From: Tethya wilhelma
Taxonomy: Eukaryota; Porifera; Demospongiae; Tethyida; Tethyidae
Assembly: GCA_964030475.1 (NCBI GenBank)
Contig: CAXIPT010000002.1
Coordinates: 9,692,984-9,756,983 of the forward strand
Direction: 5' to 3'
Length of the DNA: 64,000 nt
The position numbers were made by a program, and so were the translations under genes. The notes beneath the pieces are model-generated. The model was not told the origin of the DNA. It ran no database searches and saw only the letters and a list, made by a program, of their open reading frames with translations. Below are positions 9,715-20,395 of the stretch, one piece after another (position 1 is the first letter of the stretch; every line of letters begins with the position of its first letter).

Positions 9715-11935
9715 GGCCGGCCTACCTAGGGGGGTCTGGGGGCATGCCCCCCCAGAAAATTTTTGAATTTTACACACTCTGAGATGCGTTCTGGTGCATT
9801 CTCAGCCTGAATTTTGGTGCAATCAGAGACAAGTTTCTTTTGATAAAAACACAATTATTATACACACAAAATATTAATAATAATAGTATTGCATGCATGC
9901 ACAAAAAACAATACATTTTTACACAACAGTTATTCTTCTGTTTCGGTCTGAAGTTGCAAACTTATCAATTATTTCATCAATTTCAAGTTCTTGTGATAAA
10001 TTGTGCTCAATGGACAGGGTTGCTAAATCTACAAGTCTTTGTTCAGTCATTGTTGATCTTAAGTATGTCTTAATTCTTTTTAGTGCCGAAAAGCAACGCT
10101 CACATTGAGCTGATGTAACACAAATTGTAAGTGCTATTTGTAGTAGCTTCATTAAAGTAGGAAATGCTTGGCGAAGAGAGTAGATGGATTTAATAACATC
10201 ACTGATTGTTTCCAACTGTTTAATATCAGAGACTAGTGTTCGTTTTGCCAATACCGCTTCCATAGACAATGATGGATAATCTAGGCCATAATTTTCAGTA
10301 AGTGGTTTGAGTACAACAGGATCCAAAAATGAATTTGAACTAGGATTACATGCTTGAATAGCTTTCATAATCATAAAATTTTGAGAGTTGAACCGTTGCT
10401 TGAGTTCTGCAAGGAAGCAGTCCAAAACAGGATAATACACATCCACTTTATAGTCATCACTAGTTGACATGGTAACTCTAGAACCTATAGACTCCAGTAC
10501 AACACTGTCCTCAAATCTACTTGGCAGCCTTCGTCGACGCCTCTCTTGGCATTCAGTAAGAGCAATGTTATTTTGCTCAGCAACTTGTTTTACATAAGAG
10601 AACAAATGACTCCAAGATGCATCAGACCTGAACTCTTCTAGTGTTTCTATTGTTGCTACTATTAAATCAGCTGCTTTTGCTAGATCACATTGTTGAGACT
10701 GTAGAAGATCTGAGAGCTGTTTTGTACATGAAAGAATTCGATCAAACACAACCAGCATCAAAACAAATCGAAATGACCTAACTTGAGAAAGCAATCCTTT
10801 AGCAGTTACTGCCTTTGCAGCATCCTCACCATCACTTATCTCACTAAGCGTAGCCAAAATAGAATCAAATGTGTAGCAGACTGTGTTGACAGATATTTAT
10901 CTGTAGGCCCAGCGAGTATCCGAGAGTCTCACTAACTCCCTCTTAGAATTATTTGGATGTAATTCTGTTTGCTTGCGAACAAAAATCACATGGGCTTTTG
11001 TTGTGGAGAGAAATACATACAGAGATTCAATAGCAGCAATAGCAATAGCAACTTAACTAATAGCAACGTTCTTTGAAGAATCTACAAGTACAAGATTTAG
11101 AACGTGAGCTAAACAGTGAATATAAATTGCTTGGGGTACAACTTCCAAAATTCGTTGTTGAACTCCACTGCATCGCCCACTCATCACATGTAGATGCACC
11201 ATCGTAACCTTGTGATACAAGGGAATGCAAATCTAAATTATGGTTACGAAGAGTAGTGAGAATGTAGTCTGACAAACTCTTAGCATCAAGATCAGCTACT
11301 TGAACATAGGTAAGAAATCTCTCGTGAACTGTTGCCTCTCTTGTATTTACATACCTTAGTACGGTTGCCATTTGTTCTGATTTACTTGAGTCTTTGGTTT
11401 CATCCGCCAAAACAGAAAAAACACCAGCAGTGCAGACCTCAGCACATATTTTTTTAGTAACCATTTCACTCATAATGTGCAAGAGTGTATTCTGAATTTC
11501 AGCAGAGGTATACACAGCATTCCTGGGTCCTTCATTCAATCTGTGTTGAACAATAGGATCATGTAAAGCAACCAGATGTAAGATTTCTAGAAAATTACCC
11601 CTGTTGACAGAAGTAGAATCTTTTCTGTGCCCCCTTAATGCAATTTCTTGGCGAGCACATAGCAACACAACTTCATCAAAGTTTTCAGGTAATGCCGATT
11701 ACGGGAAATGATTTGAGCACAATTTGAGTCCAATCTGTCTGCAATCTGAGATGTGTGTTTCTCAGCATTTAACTTGTACTGTGACCACATCAGCATAGCA
11801 GTTGCATGAGATGAGCACTGGGCTTATCGTGAATATTAAGAATACCCCCTTTTCCTGTTGCATGTTTCCAATCACGAAAACCAATTTTGGAAAAATCCTA
11901 AAGTCCCAGTTTCCAGAAATCGAAGGATTCCAGCC
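9715..11935 (-). mobile_element. Decayed hAT transposon (ZMYM1-like transposase)
   Basis: Minus-strand transposase remnant. The N-terminal TTF-type zinc finger region is recognisable near 11840-11935 (DWKHATGKGGIL) but has frameshifts. 11057-11668 encodes the DUF4371-like part with LADETKD and a GYDGAS motif, after which the frame shifts into the one encoding HCLAHVLNLVL. 9919-10857 encodes the C-terminal dimerisation domain, with CERCFSALKRIKTYLRSTM near the end. A G/C-run segment at 9722-9765, ending in GGGGGCATGCCCCCC, resembles typical hAT 3' ends. Several frame breaks make it non-functional. It lies directly after the last helicase exon. Confidence 0.82.
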
Positions 11936-11941
11936 AACCAC

Positions 11942-11971
11942 TAGAAACTGAACTACGACGTGTTCTTCTAA
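11942..11971 (+). pseudogene. 3' tail of caspase A3
   Basis: The last codons of the caspase (LNYDVFF then TAA) and following 3' sequence match 20099-20127 and beyond almost base for base. This proves that 6886-11941 is an insertion. Homology with block B continues through the 3' flank into the FAM8A1 fragment. Confidence 0.9.
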
Positions 11972-12205
11972 GAAACATTAATTCCAGATCGAGAAATGAA
12001 GTACCCTATAGGAAAGGACTCGTAGAAGCAGCGCAGTAGAATGTTTAGTGACAGCCAAATTCAATAGCTATAGTTAAATCATAACTTATATCAAATTATC
12101 ATTACTGTACATGGCAATGAGAAATTTCTTCTAGACAGATATAACAGACTGAGATAGAAAAAAACACACACACACGCACGTCAGTATGCAGTATCCAATA
12201 GCCAG

Positions 12206-12828
12206 TCAACCCACACGCATTTGCTGCTCCCTACGAAAATTTCCAACACCACCTAAATTCTGTCCAGGTCCGATTTGAATATTTCTCAGAGTCCCATAAA
12301 TAGGTCGGTTGAGACGAAACGTATCCACGACAGCGCCGCAGTTTGGAAAAGTTCGTCATATTTCGTACGTCCGTTTGACATGTAAAAGAAGAAGACAAAG
12401 GTAGGTATGAAGAGGCTGATGGTGACCTTGAAGAGAGAGCGGAGGAAGGCACTGTGTGTGTGTGTGAAGGGTGAGGGGTGAGGGGTGAGGGGGTGAGAGT
12501 GTGCATGCCAAGTTAGCCTCGTTCCCAAGTGCATATGGAGGATGAGTGAATTAAAATAGGTATGTGTGATGGCACGATATTGTTAAAGTGCATGTGTATG
12601 TGTGAGGGTGTGATGGTGTGAGAGTGTGACAGTTGAGAATGTGAAGGTGTGAAGGAAAATTTAATAAGGGTATACATAGCTGATTATCGTGATTCTGCCG
12701 CCTGGTTCAACTCGTATGGAGTAGCCTGGGGCAGTCCTTGTCAGATGGGGAGTGCCAGTACACCTCCAGACACGGAGACCCATCAGCCACTTGCCGGGGG
12801 TACAACGGAACACCAACAACCATCCCAT
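12206..12828 (-). pseudogene. FAM8A1 fragment: copies of the last two exons
   Basis: Two minus-strand exons correspond to exons 5 and 6 of the complete gene: 12680-12828 (RDD segment with TPGKWLMGLRV) and 12206-12451 (last exon). In the exon 5 copy the donor GTATAT has become CTATGT. In the exon 6 copy an insertion in the ELFQTA region shifts the frame. Exons 1-4 are absent. The fragment marks the distal end of duplication block A. The plus-strand open frame over 12649-12906 is a shadow. Confidence 0.87.
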
Positions 12829-12934
12829 CTGAAGAGTAACAGAGTTCATAGAATGATAGCAGCTGTTATTAAAACGCTTAGTAAGCCAGTTGGTGTGTTA
12901 CTTTAATACTTGTTTACTGTTCTCTTTTTTACAG
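12829..12934. other. Duplication junction between blocks A and B
   Basis: Homology to FAM8A1 intron 4 stops within a few bases of 12842. Homology to the sequence upstream of caspase A1 starts near 12867 (ATTAAAACGCTTAGTAAGCC, also at about 214). The break therefore falls in a FAM8A1 intron on one side and upstream of the second small caspase exon on the other. B1 consequently lacks the sequence corresponding to positions before about 214 of A1. Confidence 0.75.
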
Positions 12935-15225
12935 AATTTGCCAATGTGGATCCTACACCTCTAGGTAAGCCATCCACTTTATATACATACTAAATTTCTA
13001 TAAAATGCACACACACATAATGAAATTCTCTATCATTGTTTGTGATGAAAATACACACACACCACAGATGAGGATGATGCAGCTGATGTATCTGACGAAG
13101 TCTACTCGCTCGCTTCAAAGTACTTCCAACTCGGTGCTGCGTTACGTCTCCCTCCGAGCAAACTAAACGAGATCCATGGCAACAATCCCAAGAACTCTGC
13201 CACTGCTCTCAACGACGTTATCGTAGAATGGTTGAGGAAAAACTACAAGGTAGCCAAGTATGGTGAGCCATCTTGGAAGATGTTAGTGGAGGCCATTGCT
13301 AGGCCTTCTGGTGGTGGAAACCGAGCACTGGCACAGCAGGTGGCAAGTAAGCATTTGGGTAAGTCTGAATTAAAGGATAAATTATTTCAAAATTTCATAG
13401 CTCAAGCGAATCTTTTTTTTGATTGGATATTGTAAGAGTATTGTAAGAAAAAAGTTCGACAAAAAGCTTAGAGATCATAATTCATGAAACTTAGTTTAGT
13501 TCTAATTGGCAAATTATGACAGACATTTTCTAAACCTTTTGAGGATTGAAGCTGTATATGTATGTATAGCCAGTGTATGTGAACATATACATGACAGTAT
13601 GTGTGTGTGTTTTGTGTGTTTGAACCAACAAGTGTTCACTCTTGTCTCTCATTTTCCTCACTTCCTAAACAGGTACTTCCACCACTCAAATGCCTCCAGC
13701 CTACCAACAACAACAGCCACAGCCACAGCAATACCAACAGCCTATGTCCAATGGGGTACATCAACAGTACTACCAGACTATCCCACCTCTAGCCTACATC
13801 CAACAAGTTCAACCTGCTCCACAGCAGCAGGTTCAACAAGTTCAACAACAAGTTTACCAACAATCTTACCAGCAGCAGCCAGTTCAACAGCTGTATCCGA
13901 AACCGGTCCAACGGGCCCCCCAGCCTGCACAACCTGCTCAACCAGGAGTGTACCAAGGACTGAGCATGCCAGAACAGGAAACAAGTAAGCTTTAGTTTGT
14001 GTTGATTTTCATTGCCTAACAAACTTAAAATTGTCAAACCATAATACGTTTACATTTAAGGCATTGATTTTGTACATACTTAGGTTCATTGTTTATTGTT
14101 TCTAGGTTGGCTTTCAATTTCAAGTCTTTTCCAATTTTTACCATAAAGTTTGCTCTAACAGTATTGTTTAAAGCATTAAGATTTATAAAGCCTCATCACC
14201 AGGCTCTTTAATCCCCAATAACATAGACTTTGGTTGATGATAGTATTCTTTCTTTCCTTTTTCAGTGCCCATGCAGCAGTGAAGACTCTTCTTACTCTAG
14301 CGGTGGCAGTGAGGTCTTGAAATACAGTAAGAGTGATGTCAGGAAGGTCTGTCCTGATGGAGGCGGTGAACATGATTATGAAGAACTTGACCCATTTCCC
14401 GCCAAGAAACGTAAAGATATGATCCAACTGACCTTTGATATCGTCAGTCCTCGACTTGGACTAGGAAAGACTTCAAAATTCGGATATTATCCGATGCGAA
14501 AACGACCCCACGGGATAGCTGTGATAATAAATAATGAACAATTTGCCAAACAGAAAGAGCGTGAAGGAACGCAGATTGACGAACAGAACTTAAACATGAC
14601 TTTTAGAGCTCTTGGCTACGTGGTAAGAATCTACCGCAATCGTACTTCATTACAAATGTTGGAAATCATGAGAAGTGTGAGTCAGGAAAATCACAGTGAA
14701 TATGACAGCTTCGTTTGTTGTATCTTATCTCACGGAAAAGAGGGACAAATTTACGGCACTGATAGTAAAATGGTGCCCGTCGAAGAAATCACAAAAAATC
14801 TCCAGGCTGACAGATGCCCCTCTCTTGCTGGGAAACCAAAGCTCTTTTTTCTCCAGGCTTGTCGTGGGAAACTGAAAGAGGAAGGACATAGAATTGAATC
14901 TGACTCAGGTGACGAACCTGTACCATTTGTGATGACAGAGAGGGGACTCAGAGTCATGACCGATTCCGATAACACGATTCCAATTGCTACCGACTTTTTC
15001 TTTGGATATGCCACGCCCATGGGTACAGTGGCTTGGAGGGATTTGGACTATGGGTCTTGGTATGTGGCTGAGCTGTGCCGTGTGCTGTGTCAGGAGTCTC
15101 TTCACGCCTCTCTCAATGATATGATGATGGAGGTCCATCGCAGAGTTGGGATGGAGTATGAGAACATTGGGTACAGACAAGCACCAGAGAGCACTTCAAG
15201 ACTGAACTACGATGTTTTCTTCTGA
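12935..15225 (+). CDS. Caspase B1, 5'-truncated and probably frameshifted
   Basis: Copy of A1 with exons 12935-12964, 13068-13358 (death domain), 13673-13984 (Gln-rich linker, two codons longer) and 14266-15225 (caspase). SHGKEG, QACRG, AWRD and GSWYV are intact. Two problems appear. First, the duplication junction just upstream removes the region that should hold the first exon and promoter. Second, next to the acceptor of the last exon B1 reads TGCCCATGCAGCAG where A1 reads TGCCCAGCAG, a 4-base insertion. With phase-1 splicing this gives an early TGA. None of the nearby AG acceptors restores phase. The last exon is open from an ATG at 14230, so an isolated caspase domain could still be made. 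Confidence 0.75.
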
Positions 15226-15725
15226 GCAGTCAGATACCTACGAAAATAATTAATGTTTTGTTGTTGGTGTTGTTTTTTATTCTTTCTTTGTTTAGTCATA
15301 ATTATATATAGTGTAGTTAGTATGATACCAACGGGCATAATACTGGACATTATTATTATAATTCTGTTTGATTTACATTTGTACTGTGTGCCATTAATTT
15401 GCTTGCATGCGTGCATACATGCAGCTGTTGTTGTTCATAATTCAATTACAATTATAATTTGATGTCATGCATGGAGATTAATTAGAGGTGACATACATGC
15501 TACGTCATAATGCAGAACTAGAATCATTGGAAGGGGAATTTGCCATGTGCTGATTCATTATCCTTTATTAATATATTTAATGCCAGTTCAGCAATATTCT
15601 ATATATAATCATAACTATAATAGTAATCATAGTCTTATGAGGTATCAACAGAAGAAAGCCACTAAATCCCTATCCGCGTGAGGAGAAGACGCTGAATTCA
15701 GAAGCCTACATGACTATACACAGAC
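15226..15725. other. Intergenic spacer between caspases B1 and B2
   Basis: AT-rich DNA without a supported exon. Parts align with the A1-A2 spacer (for example TTTGCCATG followed by GATTCATTATCCTTTAT), as expected for duplicated blocks. No TATA box could be assigned with confidence. Confidence 0.6.
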
Positions 15726-17449
15726 ATGTCACAGCGTAAGTATATATGTACGTACTAAACTATGGTGCAGTTGATGGTGACATTATGCCTATAATTTTAA
15801 TATTGTTTCAATCCATGATCTAGATGACGTTGGTCTAGACAAATTGCAATTGGATGCAAGAACTATACTAGGTAATAACCATTACAGAGATGTATGTCCT
15901 GAGTGATTACACAGAAGTTTCAGTGCCCCCATTTTATTTCCATCTTGTCAGGAGAGGAAGACATTACAGATGTGTTGGATGAAGTGAATTCCCTAGCTCC
16001 AAGGTACTACCAGCTTGGCCAAGCTTTACGCCTCAAAAGTAGTAAACTAAGAGAGATTTGTCACAACCACCCAGGAAATTCTAAAGAAGCTCTAACTGAA
16101 GTGATTTTAGAGTGGTTAAAAAGAAATTGCATCAATACGAAGTCTCAACCCCCATCATGGAAGTCGCTGGTAGAGGCTATTGCTAGTCCATCAGGCGGAG
16201 GGAATCGTGCACTGGCAATGAAGATAGCCAAACGTCACTCTGGACCAGGTTAGAGCAACAAGTCAAGTTTGTATCATCAAATCAAGTAATCTAGAATAAC
16301 CTGTGATGTCATGATGCATGATTGATGTCTTATCTCACTGAATATAAACCAGGGAATAGTGGACAAAGACGAGATACTAAACCTAACAGCCTCATTCAGC
16401 AAGTTCCCAGCCGAGTTTTTCAACCTGCTTTAGCTGGTTCTTTGTCACACCAAGATTTTGATATTGATGGTAACTTACACTTATAGTGGCTGCATGCCAT
16501 GAGTCTAGTATAATAATAATATACTGCAATTATTCCAGATGACTACATCATCTCCTACAATAAGCTAAAAATGCGGAGGATAACTATGGATGGTGGCAAA
16601 CTGACATTTCAGCGCTTCGAACCACTGGATAATCAAAGACATAGGTCTCGCATAGAATTGAGTTTTGACATCATTACACCTACACAAGGCTGTCATAGAG
16701 AGGTCTCCCGCAGAAAAGCTTATCCAATGAAAGGTTTTCCTCATGGTGTTGCGGTGATAATCAACAATGAGTCATTTTATGCACACAAAGAGAGAAAGGC
16801 AACACACATCGATGAAGAGAATCTAGTCACAACATTTCAAAATTTGGGTTACATAGTTGAAGTTCATCGCAATCGCTCTTCAGATGAAATGTTGGAAATC
16901 ATGAAAGAGGTAGGCCACCGAGACCACTCTCAATATGACAGCTTTGTCTGTTGCATCCTGTCTCACGGAAAAGAAGGATATCTTTTCGGCTCCGATAGCA
17001 TTACGATTTCAATTGATCGTATTACAAAACACCTCCATGCTGACAAGTGTCCCTCTCTTGCCGGGAAACCAAAGCTCTTCTTTCTCCAAGCTTGTCGTGG
17101 AAAGATACCGGACGAAGGTCATCAATTGGAAGCTGATTCTGTTGACACTTGTCCTGTGACTGAAAGTGGGCAACGTATTGTGACTGATTCTGATACAGTC
17201 ATACCAACCATGGCTGACTTTTTCTTTGGATATGCTACACCCATGGGTTTCATTGCATGGAGAGACGAGAAGTATGGGTCTTGGTATGTGGCCGAGCTGT
17301 GTCGTGTGCTGTGTCAGGAGTCTCTTCATGCCTCTCTCAATGATATGATGATGAAAGTCCATTGTAGAGTGGGGATGGAGTATGACAATTTTGGATACAA
17401 GCAAGCACCAGAGAGCACCTCTAGACTAAACTATGATGTATTGTTCTAA
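15726..17449 (+). CDS. Caspase B2: death domain plus caspase, intact
   Basis: Exons: 15726-15735 (ATG TCA CAG C), 15824-15871, death domain 15952-16248, linker 16353-16469 and caspase 16539-17449, all phase 1, giving about 460 residues. The start was chosen because the 10-base first exon splices in phase and matches the A2 first exon. The death domain keeps the conserved Trp in PPSWKSLVEA. The catalytic His is in SHGKEG and Cys in QACRGKIPDEG. The linker between subunits has Asp-rich sites (DSVDTC, TDSDT). p10 has AWRDEKYGSWYV. The acceptor of the second exon has shifted to a CTAG a few bases away from the A2 acceptor. This is probably the working copy of this type, since A2 is broken. Confidence 0.88.
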
Positions 17450-17504
17450 GTACAGTATGTATGGCATTTGAATTTTCTAAAATTGTTGTAATAATGTACA
17501 AATT

Positions 17505-17660
17505 GCATAATCAATCAATCAATCAATCACTTTTTATTGTCACCTGCCAAGTAACTAGGCAGCCAGCCCATGTGAGCTTATGAGACATAAAAGAAATAAT
17601 GTACCTAGCTAGGTTAAAAAGGAAAAAATAAATAAATAAATAAATAAAAGAAAGAGAAAT
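17505..17660. repeat. Retroposon tail-like repeat
   Basis: An (AATC)n run at about 17507-17530 is followed by TTTTTATTGTCACCTG, and an (AAAT)n run lies at about 17625-17650. The arrangement resembles the 3' end of a non-LTR element or SINE in minus orientation. No coding sequence was found. It is absent from the A2-A3 spacer. Confidence 0.4.
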
Positions 17661-17748
17661 TAAAAATGAGAGGACAAAGATGACTATTTAATGGTGATTA
17701 AAACCAATGATCCAACATATCCTTTCTCGCGTAATTTATTTGAGCATG

Positions 17749-17925
17749 GCGCATGCGCAGTAAATGGACTTGAGTAGCCGTTCGAGCGCGAGCGCGCTGG
17801 ATAGCCACGCCCCCATGACGTAATGTTCCTCGTGGTGGTCGATCGGGATCCGGCGGCCGGCCTGCGGTCAGTTCCAATGAGGAAACCGCTATAAAAAGGC
17901 GTTCTTCTCTCACCTTTGCACAGTT
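17749..17925 (+). promoter_or_regulatory. Compact promoter of caspase B3
   Basis: A GC-rich island in AT-rich DNA. It holds an NRF-1-like palindrome GCGCATGCGC (17749-17758), a GC box CCACGCCCC (17805-17813), a CRE-like TGACGTAA (17816-17823) and a TATA box TATAAAAA (17890-17897). A start site near 17920 would leave a leader of about 90 bases before the ATG at 18012. The order and spacing suit a regulated, TATA-driven caspase gene. Confidence 0.65.
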
Positions 17926-18011
17926 GTCTCGTCGCAACTTGCTCAATTCTCTTAAAAGAGCGATCGATCAGTACGTAGCGATTCAGAAGCGATTCAGTGC
18001 GAGAAACGAAC

Positions 18012-20127
18012 ATGTGTATGTATTTTATAAGTACAAATAAGTTTATAATAATATTATATCTATAGAACTTTTGATTAACATGACTTACTTATTATGCGCA
18101 CTTTTATGCAGCCGCATTTGATGTTACAGCAGTGGATGCAAGTCAACTAGGTTAGTGGTTAGTTCACTTCTCTCTCGAGTCATCTCTCCTGTTTAAAAAA
18201 TTAATGTTCAATCAATAGTGTTTCACTCTCAATTTGCAGACATAGATGACATTGCAGAGGTCTGTGACGAGATAGACTCCCTTGCTGCAAGGTACTTCCA
18301 ACTGGGCCAAGCATTGCACATCAGCCACGGAAAGCTGAGTGAAATTCAAGACAACCACTCAAGAACTGCTGGAATGGCCCTCAATAAGGTCATTGCTGAG
18401 TGGCTGGAGGGAAACTACAAAACAGAAAAGTACGGACTACCTTCATGGCGGACGCTGGTGGAAGCAGTTGCTAAACCAATCGGTGGTGCTAATCGCGTAC
18501 TAGCAATGAAAATAGCCGACAGACACCCAAGTGAGTGAACATACCCAACAAGCTATGAACATATGTCTATTAGTTGCTATTGGATTCTTTCCAACAAAGA
18601 GCATTGCAAACCTTGTAGAATGGTCACTGATGACGATAATAGCAACAACCAGGGAAATGATATATGCTATCCATTTGTCAAGTTGTGCTTAATGATGCTT
18701 GTTCAATGCAATAGTATTATTGACTACTATATGAACCGAAATTTGATTTCCACTGTCAATGCATGCATAATGTGAGTGTGCATGTAGTAACTCAGCAATG
18801 ACACATACAGGTAAAAGTGGGCAAGCTAGTGAAGCCCAGGGTGGTGGAACTATTCAGCAAATGGTTCGCCCAACTCAGCAAGACACAGGTTAGGCATGCA
18901 AACAGCCAATATAAAATCATACTTATCTTATCTATGACAAAATATAAATTAGTATCAAACAAGTGTAATGTTTGTGTTTATGTGTACTGTGGGACCAAAC
19001 GGATGTACCTATGTGTGTGTGTGTTTGTGTGATTTAGCCTACCAGTTGGTTTTAGAGGTTCTATTCAAAATTGAAACTTCAACACCAGCAGTGCAAGAGT
19101 GCTAATAAAACTTTACAAGTTGAGCATTGTTTGTATACGTACGCAACTTAATACGTATATACACAACACTGTCAGATAAGAGAATAAGATACCAAAATTA
19201 ATTTCTTCTTTAGGCGACTACATCTTCTCCTTCCAAGAGCGAGATCTCGCCAAGATAACTACAGATGGTGGAATACACTTTGAACGGTTCTCACCATTGG
19301 ATCAAGATAAACGCGGCTCTCGCACAAGGCTATCTTTCGACATCATCACACCAAAGCAAGGACATCAGAGAGCCACCACATTCGGATCTTACCAAATGGA
19401 AAAATACCCCCATGGGCTTGCAGTGATCATCAACAATGAGATGTTTTACAAACACTCTGAGAGGACGGGAACACAGATTGACGAAAGGAACCTGATCACG
19501 ACATTTAGGAATCTTGGCTACATTGTAGAGGTGCATCGTGACCGCACTTCGGAAGAAATGCTGGAAATCATGAGAGAAGTTAGCCAGCGAAATCACTCAC
19601 AATATGACAGCTTCATCTGTTGCATCCTGTCTCACGGAAAAGAAGGATACCTTTTTGGCTCGGACAGCATGATGATTCCAATGGATCAAATCACCAAGCA
19701 CCTCCACGCTGACAAGTGTCCCTCTCTTGCCGGGAAACCAAAGCTCTTCTTTCTCCAAGCTTGTCGGGGAAGGATGAAAGAAGAAGCTTATCGTATCCAG
19801 TCAGATTCTGAGAAGGCTCCGCTTAGAAAGGTAATGACCAACAGTGGACAGCGTATTATGAGTGATTCTGATACAGTCATACCATCTACCGCTGATTTCT
19901 TCTTTGGTTATGCCACACCTTTGGGAAACGTAGCGTGGAGGGATCTTGATAACGGGTCTTGGTACGTGGCCGAGCTTTGTCGTGTGCTGTGTCAGGAGTC
20001 TCTTCACGCACCACTGCTCAGTATGATGACAGAGGTCCATCGCAGAGTGGGGATGGAGTATGAGAACATCGGATACAAGCAAGCACCAGAGAGTACCTCT
20101 AGACTGAACTACGACGTGTTCTTCTAA
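18012..20127 (+). CDS. Caspase B3: death domain plus caspase, intact
   Basis: Exons: 18012-18015 (ATG T), 18112-18150, death domain 18240-18530, short Gly/Gln linker 18811-18888 and caspase 19214-20127, all phase 1, total 1326 bases or 441 residues. The start was chosen because the 4-base exon is in phase and lies about 90 bases after a likely start site. The death domain keeps LPSWRTLVEAVAKP. p20 has SHGKEG and QACRG. The inter-subunit region has several Asp-Ser sites. p10 has AWRDLDNGSWYV. Its 3' end lies 268 bases from the convergent FAM8A1. A3 is its broken twin, so this is the working copy. Confidence 0.92.
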
Positions 20128-20395
20128 GAAATGTTAATTCCAGATCGAGAAATGGAGTACCCTAGGAAAGGACTCGTAGAAGCAGTAGCAGTAGAATGTT
20201 TAGTAACAGCCAAATTCAATAGCTATAGTTATGATTTGTCGCAAATGAATATTATTTATTTTTAGGAAAACAACTGTTTTTGCTCAAATTATCATTACTG
20301 TACATGGCAATGAGAAATTTCTTCTAGACAGATATAGCAGACTGAGATAGAAAAAACACACACACGCACATCAGTATGCAACATCTAACAGTCAG

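Larger units (their letters stand above)
6886..11941. mobile_element. Composite mobile insertion in caspase A3
   Basis: Comparison with B3 shows caspase sequence stopping after the GGGAAAC at about 6880-6886 and resuming at about 11942. About 170 bases of the gene (equivalent to 19928-20098) are missing. The inserted DNA holds a repeat array, a RecQ-like helicase gene on plus, and an hAT transposase remnant on minus. I could not find convincing terminal inverted repeats or a target duplication for the whole block. It is most simply a helicase-bearing element or gene fragment with a later hAT insertion that truncated it. Confidence 0.75.

Noticed and set aside
6886..11941. One intact autonomous transposon with matched terminal inverted repeats
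   Set aside because: I could not match the two ends or find a target duplication. The hAT part has frameshifts and the helicase lacks both Walker A and its 3' exons.
12649..12906. Plus-strand 85-codon frame, similar to one at 20881-21093
   Set aside because: Both are antisense to the RDD exon of FAM8A1, whose minus-strand reading has TPGKWLMGLRV and proper splice sites. The similarity comes from the duplication.
17684..18013. Minus-strand Arg-rich frames upstream of caspase B3
   Set aside because: They arise from the GC-rich promoter. There is no splice or domain support, and the A block has no equivalent.
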